Shown here piece by piece: positions 1 through 11,900 of a stretch of 64,000 bases of DNA. Under the pieces are notes generated by a model. That model was not told the DNA's origin. It did not search any database and saw only the letters and a program-made list of their open reading frames with translations. This stretch comes from Serripes groenlandicus. Lineage: Eukaryota > Mollusca > Bivalvia > Cardiida > Cardiidae. The DNA lies in the NCBI GenBank assembly GCA_031761405.1, contig JASEVX010000001.1:41406699-41470698 (forward strand), read 5' to 3'. Positions within the stretch are counted from its first letter, which is position 1; the number at the start of each line of letters is the position of its first letter. Both the position numbers and the translations under genes were made by a program.

Positions 1-1334
1 TAGTGGTCAAAGTTAAAAAAAAAATCTAGAATGGCAACATCTAGGTCAAGGTGGAAATGTGAACAATTTTGGTATTGACAGAAAGGTCATGTCACAAGGT
101 ATACACATGTGAAATATGGTAGCCGTACCTGTTATGGTTCAAAAGTAGTGGTCAAGGTTAAAGTTTTTTTCGAGAATGGCAACATCTAGGTTAAAGGTCA
201 AGGTCGCAAGGTGAAAATTGTTGGTGCTGACAGAAAGGTCATGTCACAAGCTGTTATGGTTCAAAAGTAGTGGTCAATGTTAAAGGTTTTTTTGAGAATG
301 GCAACATCTAGGTCAAGGTCGCAAGGTTAAAAATGTTGGTACTGACAGAAAGGTCATGTCACAAGGAATACACATGTGAAATATGGTAGCCGTACCTGTT
401 ATGGTTCAAAAGAAATGGCCAAGGTTAAAGGTTTTTTTCGAGAATGGCAAACTCTAGGTCAAAGGTCAAGGTCGCAAGGTCAAAAATGTTGGTACTGACA
501 GAAAGGTCGGAATACACATGTGCAAAATGGTAGCCCTACCTGTCATGGTTCAAAAGAAATGGCCAAGGTTAAAGTTTTTTTCGAGAATGGCAACATCTAG
601 GTCAAAGGTAAAAAATGTTGGTACTGACAGAAAGGTCATGTCACAAGGAATACACATGTGAAATATGGTAGCCGTACCTGTTATGGTTCAAAAGTAATGG
701 CCAAGGTTAAAGTTTTTTTCGAGAATGGCAACATCTAGGTCAAAGTCGCAAGGTCAAAAATGTTGGTACTGACAGAAAGGTCATGTCACAAGGAATACAC
801 ATGTGAAATATGGTAGCCCTACCTGTCATGGTTCAAAAGAAATGGCCAAGGTTAAAGTTTTTTCGAGAATGGCAACATCTAGGTCAAAGGTCAAGGTCGC
901 AAGGTCAAAAATATTGGTACTGACAGAAAGGTCGGAATACACATGTGCAATATGGTAGCCCTACCTGTCATGGTTCAAAAGAAATGGCCAAGGTTAAAGT
1001 TTTTTTCGAGAATGGCAACATCTAGGTCAAAGGTCAAAAATGTTGGTACTGACAGAAAGGTCATGTCACAAGGAATACACATGTGAAATATGGTAGCCGT
1101 ACCTGTTATGGTTCAAAAGTAATGGCCAAGGTTAAAAATGTTTTCAAGAATGGCAACATCTAGGTCAAAGGTCAAGGTCGCAAGGTCAAAAATGTTGGTA
1201 CTGACAGAAAGGTCGGAATACACATGTGAAATATGGTAGCCCTACCTGTCATGGTTCAAAAGAAATGGCCAAGGTTAAAGTTTTTTTCGATAATGGCAAC
1301 ATCTAGGTCAAAGGTCAAGGTCGCAAGGTCAACA
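1..1334 (+). repeat. Pearl-like core repeat array, ~130-153 bp units
   Basis: The block is a head-to-tail array and the window begins inside it. Each unit runs through 'gacagaaaggtcatgtcaca', 'tacacatgtgaaatatggta', a pyrimidine run and 'gagaatggcaacatctaggt'. The 'actgacag' anchors recur about every 130 or 145-153 bases; the short units lack the 'ggtcaaggtcgcaa' segment. No coding frame is conserved. The same array resumes at 1923 and ends in a tetranucleotide-like stretch and a palindrome. That architecture is known from bivalve pearl elements (Helitron-like, non-autonomous). The family assignment is inference; the tandem structure is seen directly. Confidence 0.85.
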
Positions 1335-1922
1335 AGTAACTGTAGGATTGCAAGCAATACCATAACCCCCTACCTATTAATATTCTAAGTCCAAAAAGAG
1401 CCATAACTCATAAAAAAATTGACGAAATCCCATGAAACGCGAACTTGATCTGTGACACATGATTACAAAGCCATATACAAAATTTCAGCTCAATATCTCA
1501 ATACATGTAGAAAAAAAGTGCGGAAAACTGATTTGTCAATATTCTAAGTCCAAAAAGGGGCATAACTCATAAAAAAATTGACGAAATCCCATGAAACGCG
1601 AACTTGATCTGTGACACATGATTACAAAGCCATATACAAAATTTCAGCTCAATATCTCAATGCATGTAGAAAAAAAGTGCGGAAAACTGATTTGTCAATA
1701 TTCTAAGTCCAAAAAGGGGCATAACTCATAAAAAAATTGACGAAATCCCATGAAACGCGAACTTGATCTGTGACACATGATTACAAAGCCATATACAAAA
1801 TTTCAGCTCAATATCTCAATGCATGTAGAAAAAAAGTGCGGAAAACTGATTTGTCGGACTGACTGACAGATGGACGGAGTGCAAACCTAATAGTCCCCTT
1901 CGGCACGCCAGTAGGGGACTAA
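1335..1922 (+). mobile_element. Nested pearl-like (Helitron-like) element with three 159-bp core repeats
   Basis: This segment interrupts the surrounding array. It has a unique 5' part, then three near-identical copies of a unit beginning 'tattctaagtccaaaaag' at 1381, 1540 and 1699 (period 159). A 'gactgactgacagatggacg' tetranucleotide-like run and a strong hairpin at 1891-1921 follow. No long target-site duplication is visible at either border, as expected for Helitron-like insertion. 5' segment, core repeats, simple repeat and 3' palindrome is the order described for pearl elements; the assignment is by architecture only. Confidence 0.65.
1891..1921 (+). other. Terminal hairpin of the nested pearl-like element
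   Basis: Perfect 8-bp arms, 'tagtcccc' at 1891 and 'ggggacta' ending at 1921, enclose a 15-base loop. The position at the extreme 3' end of the element fits a Helitron-type termination hairpin. Confidence 0.7.
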
Positions 1923-2390
1923 AAATGTTGGTACTGACAGAAAGGTCATGTCACAAGGAATACACATGTGAAATATGGTAGCCGTACCTGTTATGGTTCA
2001 AAAGAAATGGCCAAGGTTAAAGTTTTTTTCGAGAATGGCAACATCTAGGTTAAAGGTCAAGGTCGCAAGGTCAAAAATGTTGGTACTGACAGAAAGGTCA
2101 TGTCACAAGGAATACACATGTGGAATATGGTAGCCGTACCTGTTATGGTTCAAAAGTAATGGCCAAGGTTAAAGTTTTTTTTGAGAATGGCAACATCTAG
2201 GTCAAAAATGTTGGTACTGACAGAAAGGTCATGTCACAAGGAATACACATGTGAAATATGGTAGCCGTACCTGTTATGGTTCAAAAGTAGTGGTCAAGGT
2301 TAAAGTTTTTTTTGTGCAGACAGACAGACGTGCAGACAGGCCAAAAACTATATGCCCACCGAATCTATGATTCCGGGCGCATAAAAATAA
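1923..2390 (+). repeat. Pearl-like core repeats resumed, with 3' tail and palindrome
   Basis: The ~150-bp units of the first block continue for about two and a half copies. The array then ends at a 'cagacagacagacg' run and an imperfect palindrome at 2351-2383 (arms beginning 'tatgccc' and ending 'gggcgcata', with an inner GAATC/GATTC stem). This looks like the true 3' end of the outer element, so 1-2390 is one element with another inserted into its repeats. Confidence 0.65.
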
Positions 2391-2911
2391 CATGCAATTG
2401 TAATATCTTTAGGGTATGCACATCTCCTCTTGGTATAGAAGCTTCATGTAAACTGTTATTGAGTTCCACCCAGTGGTTTGTAAGAAATAGGCAACAAATT
2501 ATCAACAAATTTATTATGACGTACAAACAAAGTTGAAAAGTTGATGATGTATTATATAACAATAACAATAATACATAAACATATAATATTACACATCAAC
2601 ACGCAATTAAATGATTCCATTGTTACAAAATTGCAAACAAAATTGTATTGATTTAATTCATTAAAATAAATTGCACGAGTGCATGGATGTCTGTGCCCAA
2701 CGCCAGACTGAAGAGGCTTCTATAATATTATTACTTTGACTGCAAAGTGAGAAATCTAATCAGTATGAAAGTAAGACTGACAAATACAATCATGTTCATC
2801 TAGTGATAACGTACTTAGTGTCGATCCTCATCTGGCTTTGCTAGAATAACATATTTCACTTTTAAGTTTGTGAATCATGCACTTATTTAATGGTTTATAC
2901 ACGATCGATGT
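2391..2911. other. 3' flank of the EF-hand gene
   Basis: AT-rich sequence downstream of the minus-strand stop codon. I see no repeat family here. It probably contains the 3' UTR. Confidence 0.4.
2510..2515 (-). promoter_or_regulatory. Candidate poly(A) signal AATAAA
   Basis: Reads AATAAA on the minus strand, about 400 bases after the stop codon of the EF-hand gene. ATTAAA variants lie nearer the stop (around 2651 and 2885), so the site used is uncertain. Confidence 0.3.
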
Positions 2912-2979
2912 CTACCGTTTAACACGTTGTTGTTTTTGTTTTTCTTCATCGTCTGAATCTGCAAACGCCACCAAGAATT
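2912..2979 (-). CDS. EF-hand gene, last exon
   Basis: The acceptor TTTTGTTCCAG precedes the exon. It encodes the end of EF-hand 4 (the loop's E12 codon is completed here), then FLVAFADSDDEE, a KQKQQRVKR tail and TAG at 2914-2912. It enters in phase 1 and joins perfectly to the preceding exon, turning the interrupted loop into DEDNDGKIAYKE. Confidence 0.8.
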
Positions 2980-5900
2980 CTGGAACAAAAGTACAAACTA
3001 TCAGTATCATTGACGCCGATCAATCACCTGAGTGATGGTATAACAGCAAATGTAACTGCTAATATCGGGGTAAATTTAATCAAGAGTGCAAATGCAATAT
3101 TATAGCACCAAAGGACATTTGTAATAAGACATTAAATTGAACAAATTGAAATAGAACCACAAAATGAGCATTCCTGTAAAGTATGGTTGATATCGGTTCA
3201 ATTGTTAAGCTAAGAGATCATGTTACGCTTTTTCTGATGCCGCCTGTCGACTAGCATACAAATAGTATATCGATATTGCATGAACGTAAATGAAGGAAAC
3301 ATCTTAGCTTAATTATTTTAAAATCAGACACGATTTTTATGAGAAAATAATGTTATAGTTGAAACATTGTTCCCCCTATGTTAAGCTCTTCAGCTGTGAG
3401 CGAATTCTGCAGAGGTTAAATGAAGGAAACATCTTAGCTTAATTATTTTAAAATCAGACTTTTTATATTCGAAACATTGTGCCCTTATGTTATACATTTC
3501 GGCTGGCCGCAGATCAATATTGTTTGAATTTGATTTTGTAAAGGGGACATTTCTATCAAATTATCTTGGAATCGGAAAAACGGATTCACAGGATACGTGT
3601 TTAAAGGTGCTGAGTTCCACATGGTGATCACAATTTTAAAATGTTGCAACTTCTGCAAATATTGCTAATAGTGAAAACAAAGTAAGTAATAAATAGTTCA
3701 AAACTATTTTGGCAGTAAATGTTGAAAAACTGTCAATTGAAATTCATGAACATGTACACAGTTTGGCTTACTACCCAGTAAAGATGAAGCATACACTATC
3801 AATATTTAGATGTTTATGGAACTGGAAAGTGAAATTTTCACTCTAATTTCATCCAAGAATTATGATTCTAATATTTCAAGACAACTTTGGAACAGTGTTA
3901 ACACTTTATCTAAAATATCTCTTTTCTGAAAATATTTTACATTTTGGGAATTTCCTCCTTTAGGCTACCGCAGCAACCAACATTCTATACAGAAAAAACT
4001 GAGCACTTGTGTAAGAGATCACCAAAGAAACATTCCTGTGAAGTTTGATTAGTTGGAATTGGTCCTGTGGATGAGGAAATGGCATTGGTACGTAGCAGTT
4101 TTTAACCCCTCTCTGATGCGACTGGTTGTATGATGTCTTTCAACCAATGTATGTATATGACTTGTATAATTATGACGAGGGTCACTGAAGGAACAATTCT
4201 TCCATATTATATTGAAACCCAACAAGCCGCTTCAGAGAAGAAGTGTTTTAGAGTGGGCATTACTCGCTTTGTCATGCTTAAAATAAAAATTGATATAGAT
4301 CTCTTTAAACAATTTAAAAGAGTATCATCAAATGAACATAACAAAGACGCTTGATTTAAAGAGGTCTAGTGGATTAGGAGGAGACGTGGTTTAAAACTAA
4401 ATGCTAACGATAGAGAGAGAAAATATGAATTACATCATTACGTAACATTAAGACTTTCAAGATTGCATATTCAGACAATTGAGCCTTGTCGAGCGATTTC
4501 GGGTCTGAACAAATGTTCGCAAAGTGAAGATTCAATCGAACCTGTTCATCCCCACATTCTCACCAGAGCCGTAACTGTCTGTCCACATGCAATCTAGTCT
4601 TATATGCTTTTTCGACAAACAAAACTACAACTCCAACTTCGTTTGTTCATCCCTTTATATGATCCCAAAATGGAGTCATTTAGACCACTCAATGGCTTGG
4701 CGCTGCTCTAACAAATAAGATTCTTTTTCACTAGGATGCTTCCTTATGTATACAATTACCTTTGTATGCTATTTTACCGTCGTTGTCTTCGTCCACCATA
4801 TTGAAGAACGAATTAAGTGTCTCTGGATCGGAAAAGGAAGTCATAACATCTGAAATTACAACATTTATAAGGCTGATATCAGGAAATTACAACATTTATA
4901 AGGCTGATATCAGGCTTCGGGATAAGAATATTTTAACATTTTATTTTATACATACAAGGAAACCCGCCCGTTTGATTTCAACATATCGGCAAAATGAACA
5001 CAATCTTGGCAAAGAGCCATCCAAGGAACATTTGCGCCACATTATTTTCAAATCGGGCTAGTAATTGGACTAAATTTGTTTACTAAATATGTATAAGGAA
5101 AACAAGTAGCGCCCCAACCTCTGGCGGCCATGTTTTTATAAGATTTTTTAAGTTGTCACTATAGCCATATAAGACAAAACAGCCCTGCCCCCTTGCGGCC
5201 ATGTTTTTCAACATGACTTTGAGGAATCTAATAAAAGGTCATCGAAGGAAAATTTCTACAAAATTATTTGAAAATCCAAGGATAAGATTTTTTAAGTTTT
5301 CACTATAGCCATATAAGGCAAAATAGTCCCGCCTTCTGGCGGCCATGTTTTAAGACCAATCGACATGGCTTGACGGAATCTGATCGAGGGTCACCCAAGG
5401 AACATTTTAACACAATTATTGAAAATCGGCTTGACACTTTCAGAGAAGATTTTTTAAGTTTTCATTATAGCCATATGAAGCGAAATAGCCCCGCCCCCTG
5501 GCGGCTATGGTTTTCGACCAATCAACATGGTTTCTGAAGTTTAGGAGCTGAAGTATTTTAAAGTTTTTTCTTTCGGTTGCCAAGGAAACCAGAAATGTTG
5601 CATGGTTAAAAAATATTGAACGAATTTAGGACAGGACATTTAAAGAGAGCTTCCTATGAAGTTTCATCCGAATTAACCAAGTGGTTAGGGAAGACATGTC
5701 GTTTGAAGCAAAAAGTTGACGCACGGATGCACTCACGCCGGACAATTCGCCATGACATAAGCTCGACTGGCTTTTATATGCAAAATAATTTTCAAATCGG
5801 ACCAGTACTTTTTTTAAATGTACAAGAATGTGTTAAGTAATTGCTTTTTTATACATATAACATATTGGAAACAATTGATAACACTTCGTAGAGGTTCACC

Positions 5901-8900
5901 CTAGAACAAGTGTGTGAAGTTATGTTCATATTGGGCGAATAGCCTACTGATGGTCGATAAGTCTTTTAGTTTTTCTTTGAGCTGCCATGGTAACAAATTT
6001 GCAATGGTATTTAATTCTTCGAACAATATTGAAAGAGGTCGACTTCCTAAGTAACTTTTCTTTAATATGGTTTTTAATGCTACATTGAAGGAAAAAACGG
6101 ACGGATGGTGATCACAAAAGCTCTAGCCGCACTCTCAAGTAAGCTAAACAGGACTGTATAATAGTTATTTTTAAATGTTTTTAAGATTTTCAAAAAATAG
6201 TAAATATTCAGAAATTATCGATTTAGTAAAAAATAATGTTAATGCATATTCGATCGTAAACATTATTTCCTTCTCACTAGGCGAACATCCATTTAAACTT
6301 ACGTTTGAATTCTTCTCTATCTAGATATCCATTTTTATCTTTGTCAAAAAGTTCAAATGCCTGTCTTAATTCTTCGCAGGGATCGTCTTGTTTCTGTACC
6401 CACTCGTAAAACTCCTCGAAATTTATAACATCACCCCCTGGAAAAAATATGACACTTACAGAGGAAGACAAATGGACAGTGTCAGGCGAGAAACTGTCTT
6501 GTATCTCCATTTCGGCACGGCATTAATGATATTGTTATTTAAATAGTTGGGAGTGCTGCTAGTGCCCTGGACTAGGTTTTCGTCTGAAGCCTTTACCTAT
6601 GGCTCTTCGAATCATTGTGGACGGCCATCGAACGCATTGCAAGTATGCACATTCTGACCCAGATCTTAGATTAGCTTTACTCTCTTTTTGTATCTTTGTC
6701 TCTGTCTAATTGTTTACCAAAGCACTCCAACCATTGAACGTGAAAAGTTTAAGTGTATGTGTAAATGGTAGATTAATTAAATAGACTAAGTTCTTGGATT
6801 TCTCTGTTTGTAAAACTGTGTCTTACCTTTTTTATTGAAATCGTTAAACAGTTTGTGCTCTACCTCTTTGTCAGTTGGACATAATCCCATAGCAAAAAGG
6901 AACCGTTTAAATTCCCAGCATTCAATCACCCCATCTCTGTTTCTATCGTATTGTCTGAACTTCTTGAACCATTCTATAGATTGAAATGTAAGAGTTTTGA
7001 CAAACAATTATTAAAAAGCATGTTTAATATCGTAAATAATAACGTTACATTGAATCAAATCATTGATATACGCAAATGTATACAACATATGTTAAAATGC
7101 TGTTCGACTCTTCTTTAAACAATATTTAAGTTTAAGCACAGAGTTTCATCGGTAAATGGCGATCAAACAGTAAGGGCAACGCAACATTCAAGCGTCGAAT
7201 GTTATAATATCTATCTATGAAATTGATATTTGACATGCCGGAAACAAAAGACATTCACTTGACCGACCGTGACATCTCTCACCGAATTGGTCATAATGCT
7301 CACCGTATTAGTCGTAATGCTATGACCCAATCGAAATTCGAACCCTGGTATTCTGCCCAAATGCACTCCACCATGAGCGGGTATCGAATCATGAACGTCC
7401 GGTTTAAGATTATCGCAGCTCTTAAAACAAAATTACTCTATCAAGATAGCTTTCTTTGTTTGCAACATACATAATTCTTTCCCCGAAATGCAATTTTTAG
7501 AGACGTCTGCTATAACATCATAAGAGTAACATGTTCAAACAAAGAGTCAGAAATATCATTATAATAAACAGTTGAAAACAATTTAGCAGATGAAGAAATG
7601 TTTTATTTGGGGGTATTTTTCACTGTTAACACATTGTTTTCTAAAACTGTGGTTCTCGGACATCAGAAAATATTTCTGCTTGACAGAAAGGTTTTATTAC
7701 ACTATCTATCTTATCACATTGTAGTTGTTCGTAACACATATTTAAAGAGATACAATGCAAAGCCGGTAGGCGACGTGGGATTCGCCTTGGTGATTTTCGC
7801 CTTTGCATATTTTTCAAACTTCCGGCTCTAGCTCAGAAACCCGTGGTCGATGATCAATCACGTAAAAAACTGTTTGTAGCTCTTGAATAGCTCTGTCGGA
7901 TGATTTAATAAAATCGCTATCGAATACTACCACTGCATCGCTAGGGTCGATTGAAGTAAACAAGAGGCCCAAGAGGGCCAGTATCGCTCCATGGCCATAA
8001 GGCAAAAATCAAATCTCCAAACAGCCCTGCCCCCTGGTGGCCATGTTTACCAACCACCATGGCTTAAAGGAATCTTGTAGAGTGTCACCCAAGGAATGTT
8101 TCTGCAAAGTTATTTGAAAATCGGCCTGACACTAAAATAGCTCCAACCCCTGGCGGCCATATTTTTCAACCAATCAACATGGCTTGAGGGAATCTGATAG
8201 AGGGTCAGTCAGCCTAGGAACATTTCTACAAAATTATTTGAATATCAGCCAGACACTTTCGGAGGTGAAGATTTTTTAAGTTTTCTCTTTAGCCATATAA
8301 GGCAAAATAGCCTCGCCCTCTGGCGGCCTTTTTTTTTTACCAATCAACAATGAATGTATATTGTTTTATGGCGCATCGACAGCTAAGGTCATTTAGCCCG
8401 CAATTCAATTTAATTATTCATGATCCCTGGGTAAACAAACCAGTACTAGGCTAGAAAATGTGCCTTGCCCAAGGGCACTCCACCATGACCGTAGTGCCGC
8501 GACTGGGGATCGAACCCGGGACACCCGGTTTCGAAATCCCCGACGCTAACCACTCGACCACAGCGGATTCCACCAATCAACAAGGCTTGAAGGAATCTGA
8601 TAGAGGGTCACCCAAGGAACATTTCTACAAAATTATTTGAATATCAGCCAGACACTTTCGGAGGTGAAGATTTTTTAAGTTTTCACTATGGTCATATAAG
8701 GCAAATTAGCCCCGCCCTCTGGCGGCCATGTTTTTCGACCAATCAACATGGCTTGAAGGAATCTGATAGAGGGTCACTAAATGAACATTTTTACAAAATT
8801 ATTTGAAAATCGGCTGAACACTTTTGGAGAAGAATTTTTTTTAAGTTTTCACTATTTTTTTCTTTTGGTTGCCATGGAATCCAGAATTATGGATGGATCA

Positions 8901-11900
8901 AAATAAATTGAAGGAATTTAAGAAAGGAAATTGAGAGGATGCTTCCTATGAAGTTTCAACCAAATTGGCCAAATGGTTAGGGAGAAGAAGTCATTTAAAG
9001 GAAAAAGTTAACGCACGCACAACGGACAATTCGCCATGACATAAGCTCGACTGGCTTTCAGCCAGTGGAGCTAAAAACGACTGTAAAAAGCTACCCTATC
9101 TTTTGAAAGGCTATAATTTGGGAAACAAAGGCCTAAATCAAAAATCGTTACCGATATATTTTTTCTAAATATCTCGAAGTATCTATAACCGAAGTTTCAG
9201 CTCTTCACATTCAAAACTGTAGAAGATAGAAAAATGGTTTGGGTTCTTAAAACGCGTTTTTTTGGTCCTTAGCACACAATACTCAAATGCGCACACCCTG
9301 ATGAGCCCCTATGGCACCCGTTCAAGCGAATACCCAATGAAATGTAGATCAAATCCTACCTTCTCTTGATCTTTCAAAGCCCTGAAATGACAAAAAAAAA
9401 AAATCCATGTATTTAATTATAAATATTCGCCCTAGAGTACTCCATCAATTTTTTCTGAAAAAAAAACAACCCACTGGCAAAATGAAAAATTACATATTCC
9501 TTTAAGTGGGTTTAAATGCCAAGTCTATGAAAATGAAGACTGCCAGTAAGTTTGAATCAATCATTCATATATTTGAAAAATACGATAAAGTCATCATTTA
9601 TGAATGAACTTGTTGCCATGATAAAGCTTAATGAAATGGTTTTCATGTCAAAACGCAATCAACCTTGATATGCCTTTCCAATTATAAAGCATGCAATCCT
9701 AAGATGACTTTTCTAAGGAATATTTGTATAAACAAGAGGACCGTTACATCCCTGGATCGCTCAATATGATTGGTCATGTAAATCACAATTTTGGAGTTAG
9801 GCAAGCTAAACACAAGAGATTTCATAATTAGCCTAGATGTCATCAAAACAAATATTCTGACAACGTTTCAACATGCTTAAGTAAGAAATGCGGCTTCCAG
9901 AGAGGGTTAACAGGATTTTCCTTCAATTTGGACTAGTGACCTAGTTTTTGACCAGACATGAGCAATATTCGTACTTCGCACTTATATTATCAAGACAAAC
10001 ATTCTAACAAAAGTTTCAAGCTGCTGAAGTAAAACAAGAGGGCCAAGATGGCCCTAAATCGATCACCTGAATGATAGTTAATTAGATGCAAATATTTAAC
10101 TGTAAAATATCTGTGAAAATTTGATCACGAGTTCAAAAGAAACTGCAAGGAGTGGACACTCAGTTAAAGAAATAATTTATCAGTAAAAGCCATTTGTATC
10201 TTGAAATCTAACAAGAACTTTAATAAGATTGGAATTATAAAGTTTTGTAATTTTGCACCTTTCCTGATGCCGCTTTGCTGCCCTGTTTGTCAACGAAATC
10301 AATATGGCTTGAGCAGTTTTTGTAGAGAGTCGCCCAAAGAACATTTCTGCCAAAATATCTTGGAATCTGAGAAACGGATTATGGAGATGGAGGTTTTTAA
10401 AGTTTGTGTATTTTTTTCAATTTCTGATGCCGCAGCAACAAAAGTTCTACACAGAATGTAAGTCTTTGAATAATTATGAAAGAGGACCATCGAAGGAACA
10501 TTCCTGTGAAGTACCGTTGAAATTGGTCGAGTGGAATGGTAGGAATTGTCATTTGTAGCTAAAAGTTCAATTTACCCTTTTTGTGATGACGCGAGGTTGC
10601 TATGATTTTGTAACCAATCAATACGGCTTGAACAAATTAAGTAGAGGATCACTGAAGTAAGATTCCTATTCAATTTTCTTAATATCAAACAAGAATTTAA
10701 TAAAATGGAATTTCCAAATTGTCATTTTGCCCCTTTTCTGATGCCTCCTGAATGCCATGTTGTTCAACCAAACAGTATGCCTTGAACAATAGAGGGTCAC
10801 CAAGGAACATTTCTACTAAACTATATTGGAATCTGACATGCAGATTCAGAGAAGATTTTTAAAGTTTGGACATTTTGCCTCCTTTCTGATGCCGCAGCAA
10901 CCAAAGTTCTCAATGGAATTTAAATCTTTGAACAATTTAGAAAGAGGGCCACCAAAGGAACAATCCTGTGAAGTTTGGATGAAATTAGTCCTGTGGTTTA
11001 GGTGCTTTCTGTGAAGTTTCATCCCAATTGACCCGCTGGTTACAGAGAAGATGATGACGATTGACGGACAAAAGGCAATCATAATAACTCGCCTTGGGCA
11101 CCTCGTACTCAGGTGAGCTAAAAACACAATAATGGATTTTGGGGCGTTTCCATATATATCAACAGATGACCGCTTGTACAAGCATTAATCACTCGGCCGC
11201 ACAATCCATTTGACCAGCATTACATATTTCAACAACAGGCGAGCATATAAGCGGGGCAAGTGAGGATGGGAATAGTTAATCTCATATTGGCAATACTGAC
11301 GTTCCAAATATATACGTACAGCGAATTAAATTTGGCTGGTTTAATGCGTGTTGTCTATGGTGTGGTAAATTCAGAGCTTTGAATCAAATTTAGAAGGATA
11401 TATTGGTGCGTATCACCAGAAAACATGCGAGCTTAACTTTGTTCACGTCATAAATTACGTTACAATATTGATCTATTTTAGGAACAATTTATTAAAATCA
11501 GGTCATTTATCAGGAATACGTCATTGGTCTGTGTCACTTTCTGATGATGATGCATGGCAGTCGTGTTCCTCGTTATTCTTTTTTAGATGGAGAATCAGTC
11601 AATAATTCGCTGGATTTTGATTACAGATGTGTGTTGTATACGATACGCTTGTGAGTTCCTCCGTAAAGATGCTTTGCAAACAATAAACTAAAATATCTTA
11701 ACGACCAGACAAGATATTAAAAGAAAAAAATACCAGTGTTGATGTCATATACTAGTTGTTCACAAACAATAAATGCTTTTAGCATCTCCTATTTGAATAA
11801 ACAAACTGATGAATACACACTCACTTATGATCAAATGCAATTACCATAAGGATAACACATGAAAACAACGTTTTAATATGAGGAATTTTAATTTTGAACA

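Noticed and set aside
7814..8005. Minus-strand 63-codon frame with DSDFIKSSDRAIQELQTVFY
   Set aside because: Its first part is the 5' signature of a pearl-like element; the rest has no splice borders or recognised homology, although a decayed fragment cannot be excluded.
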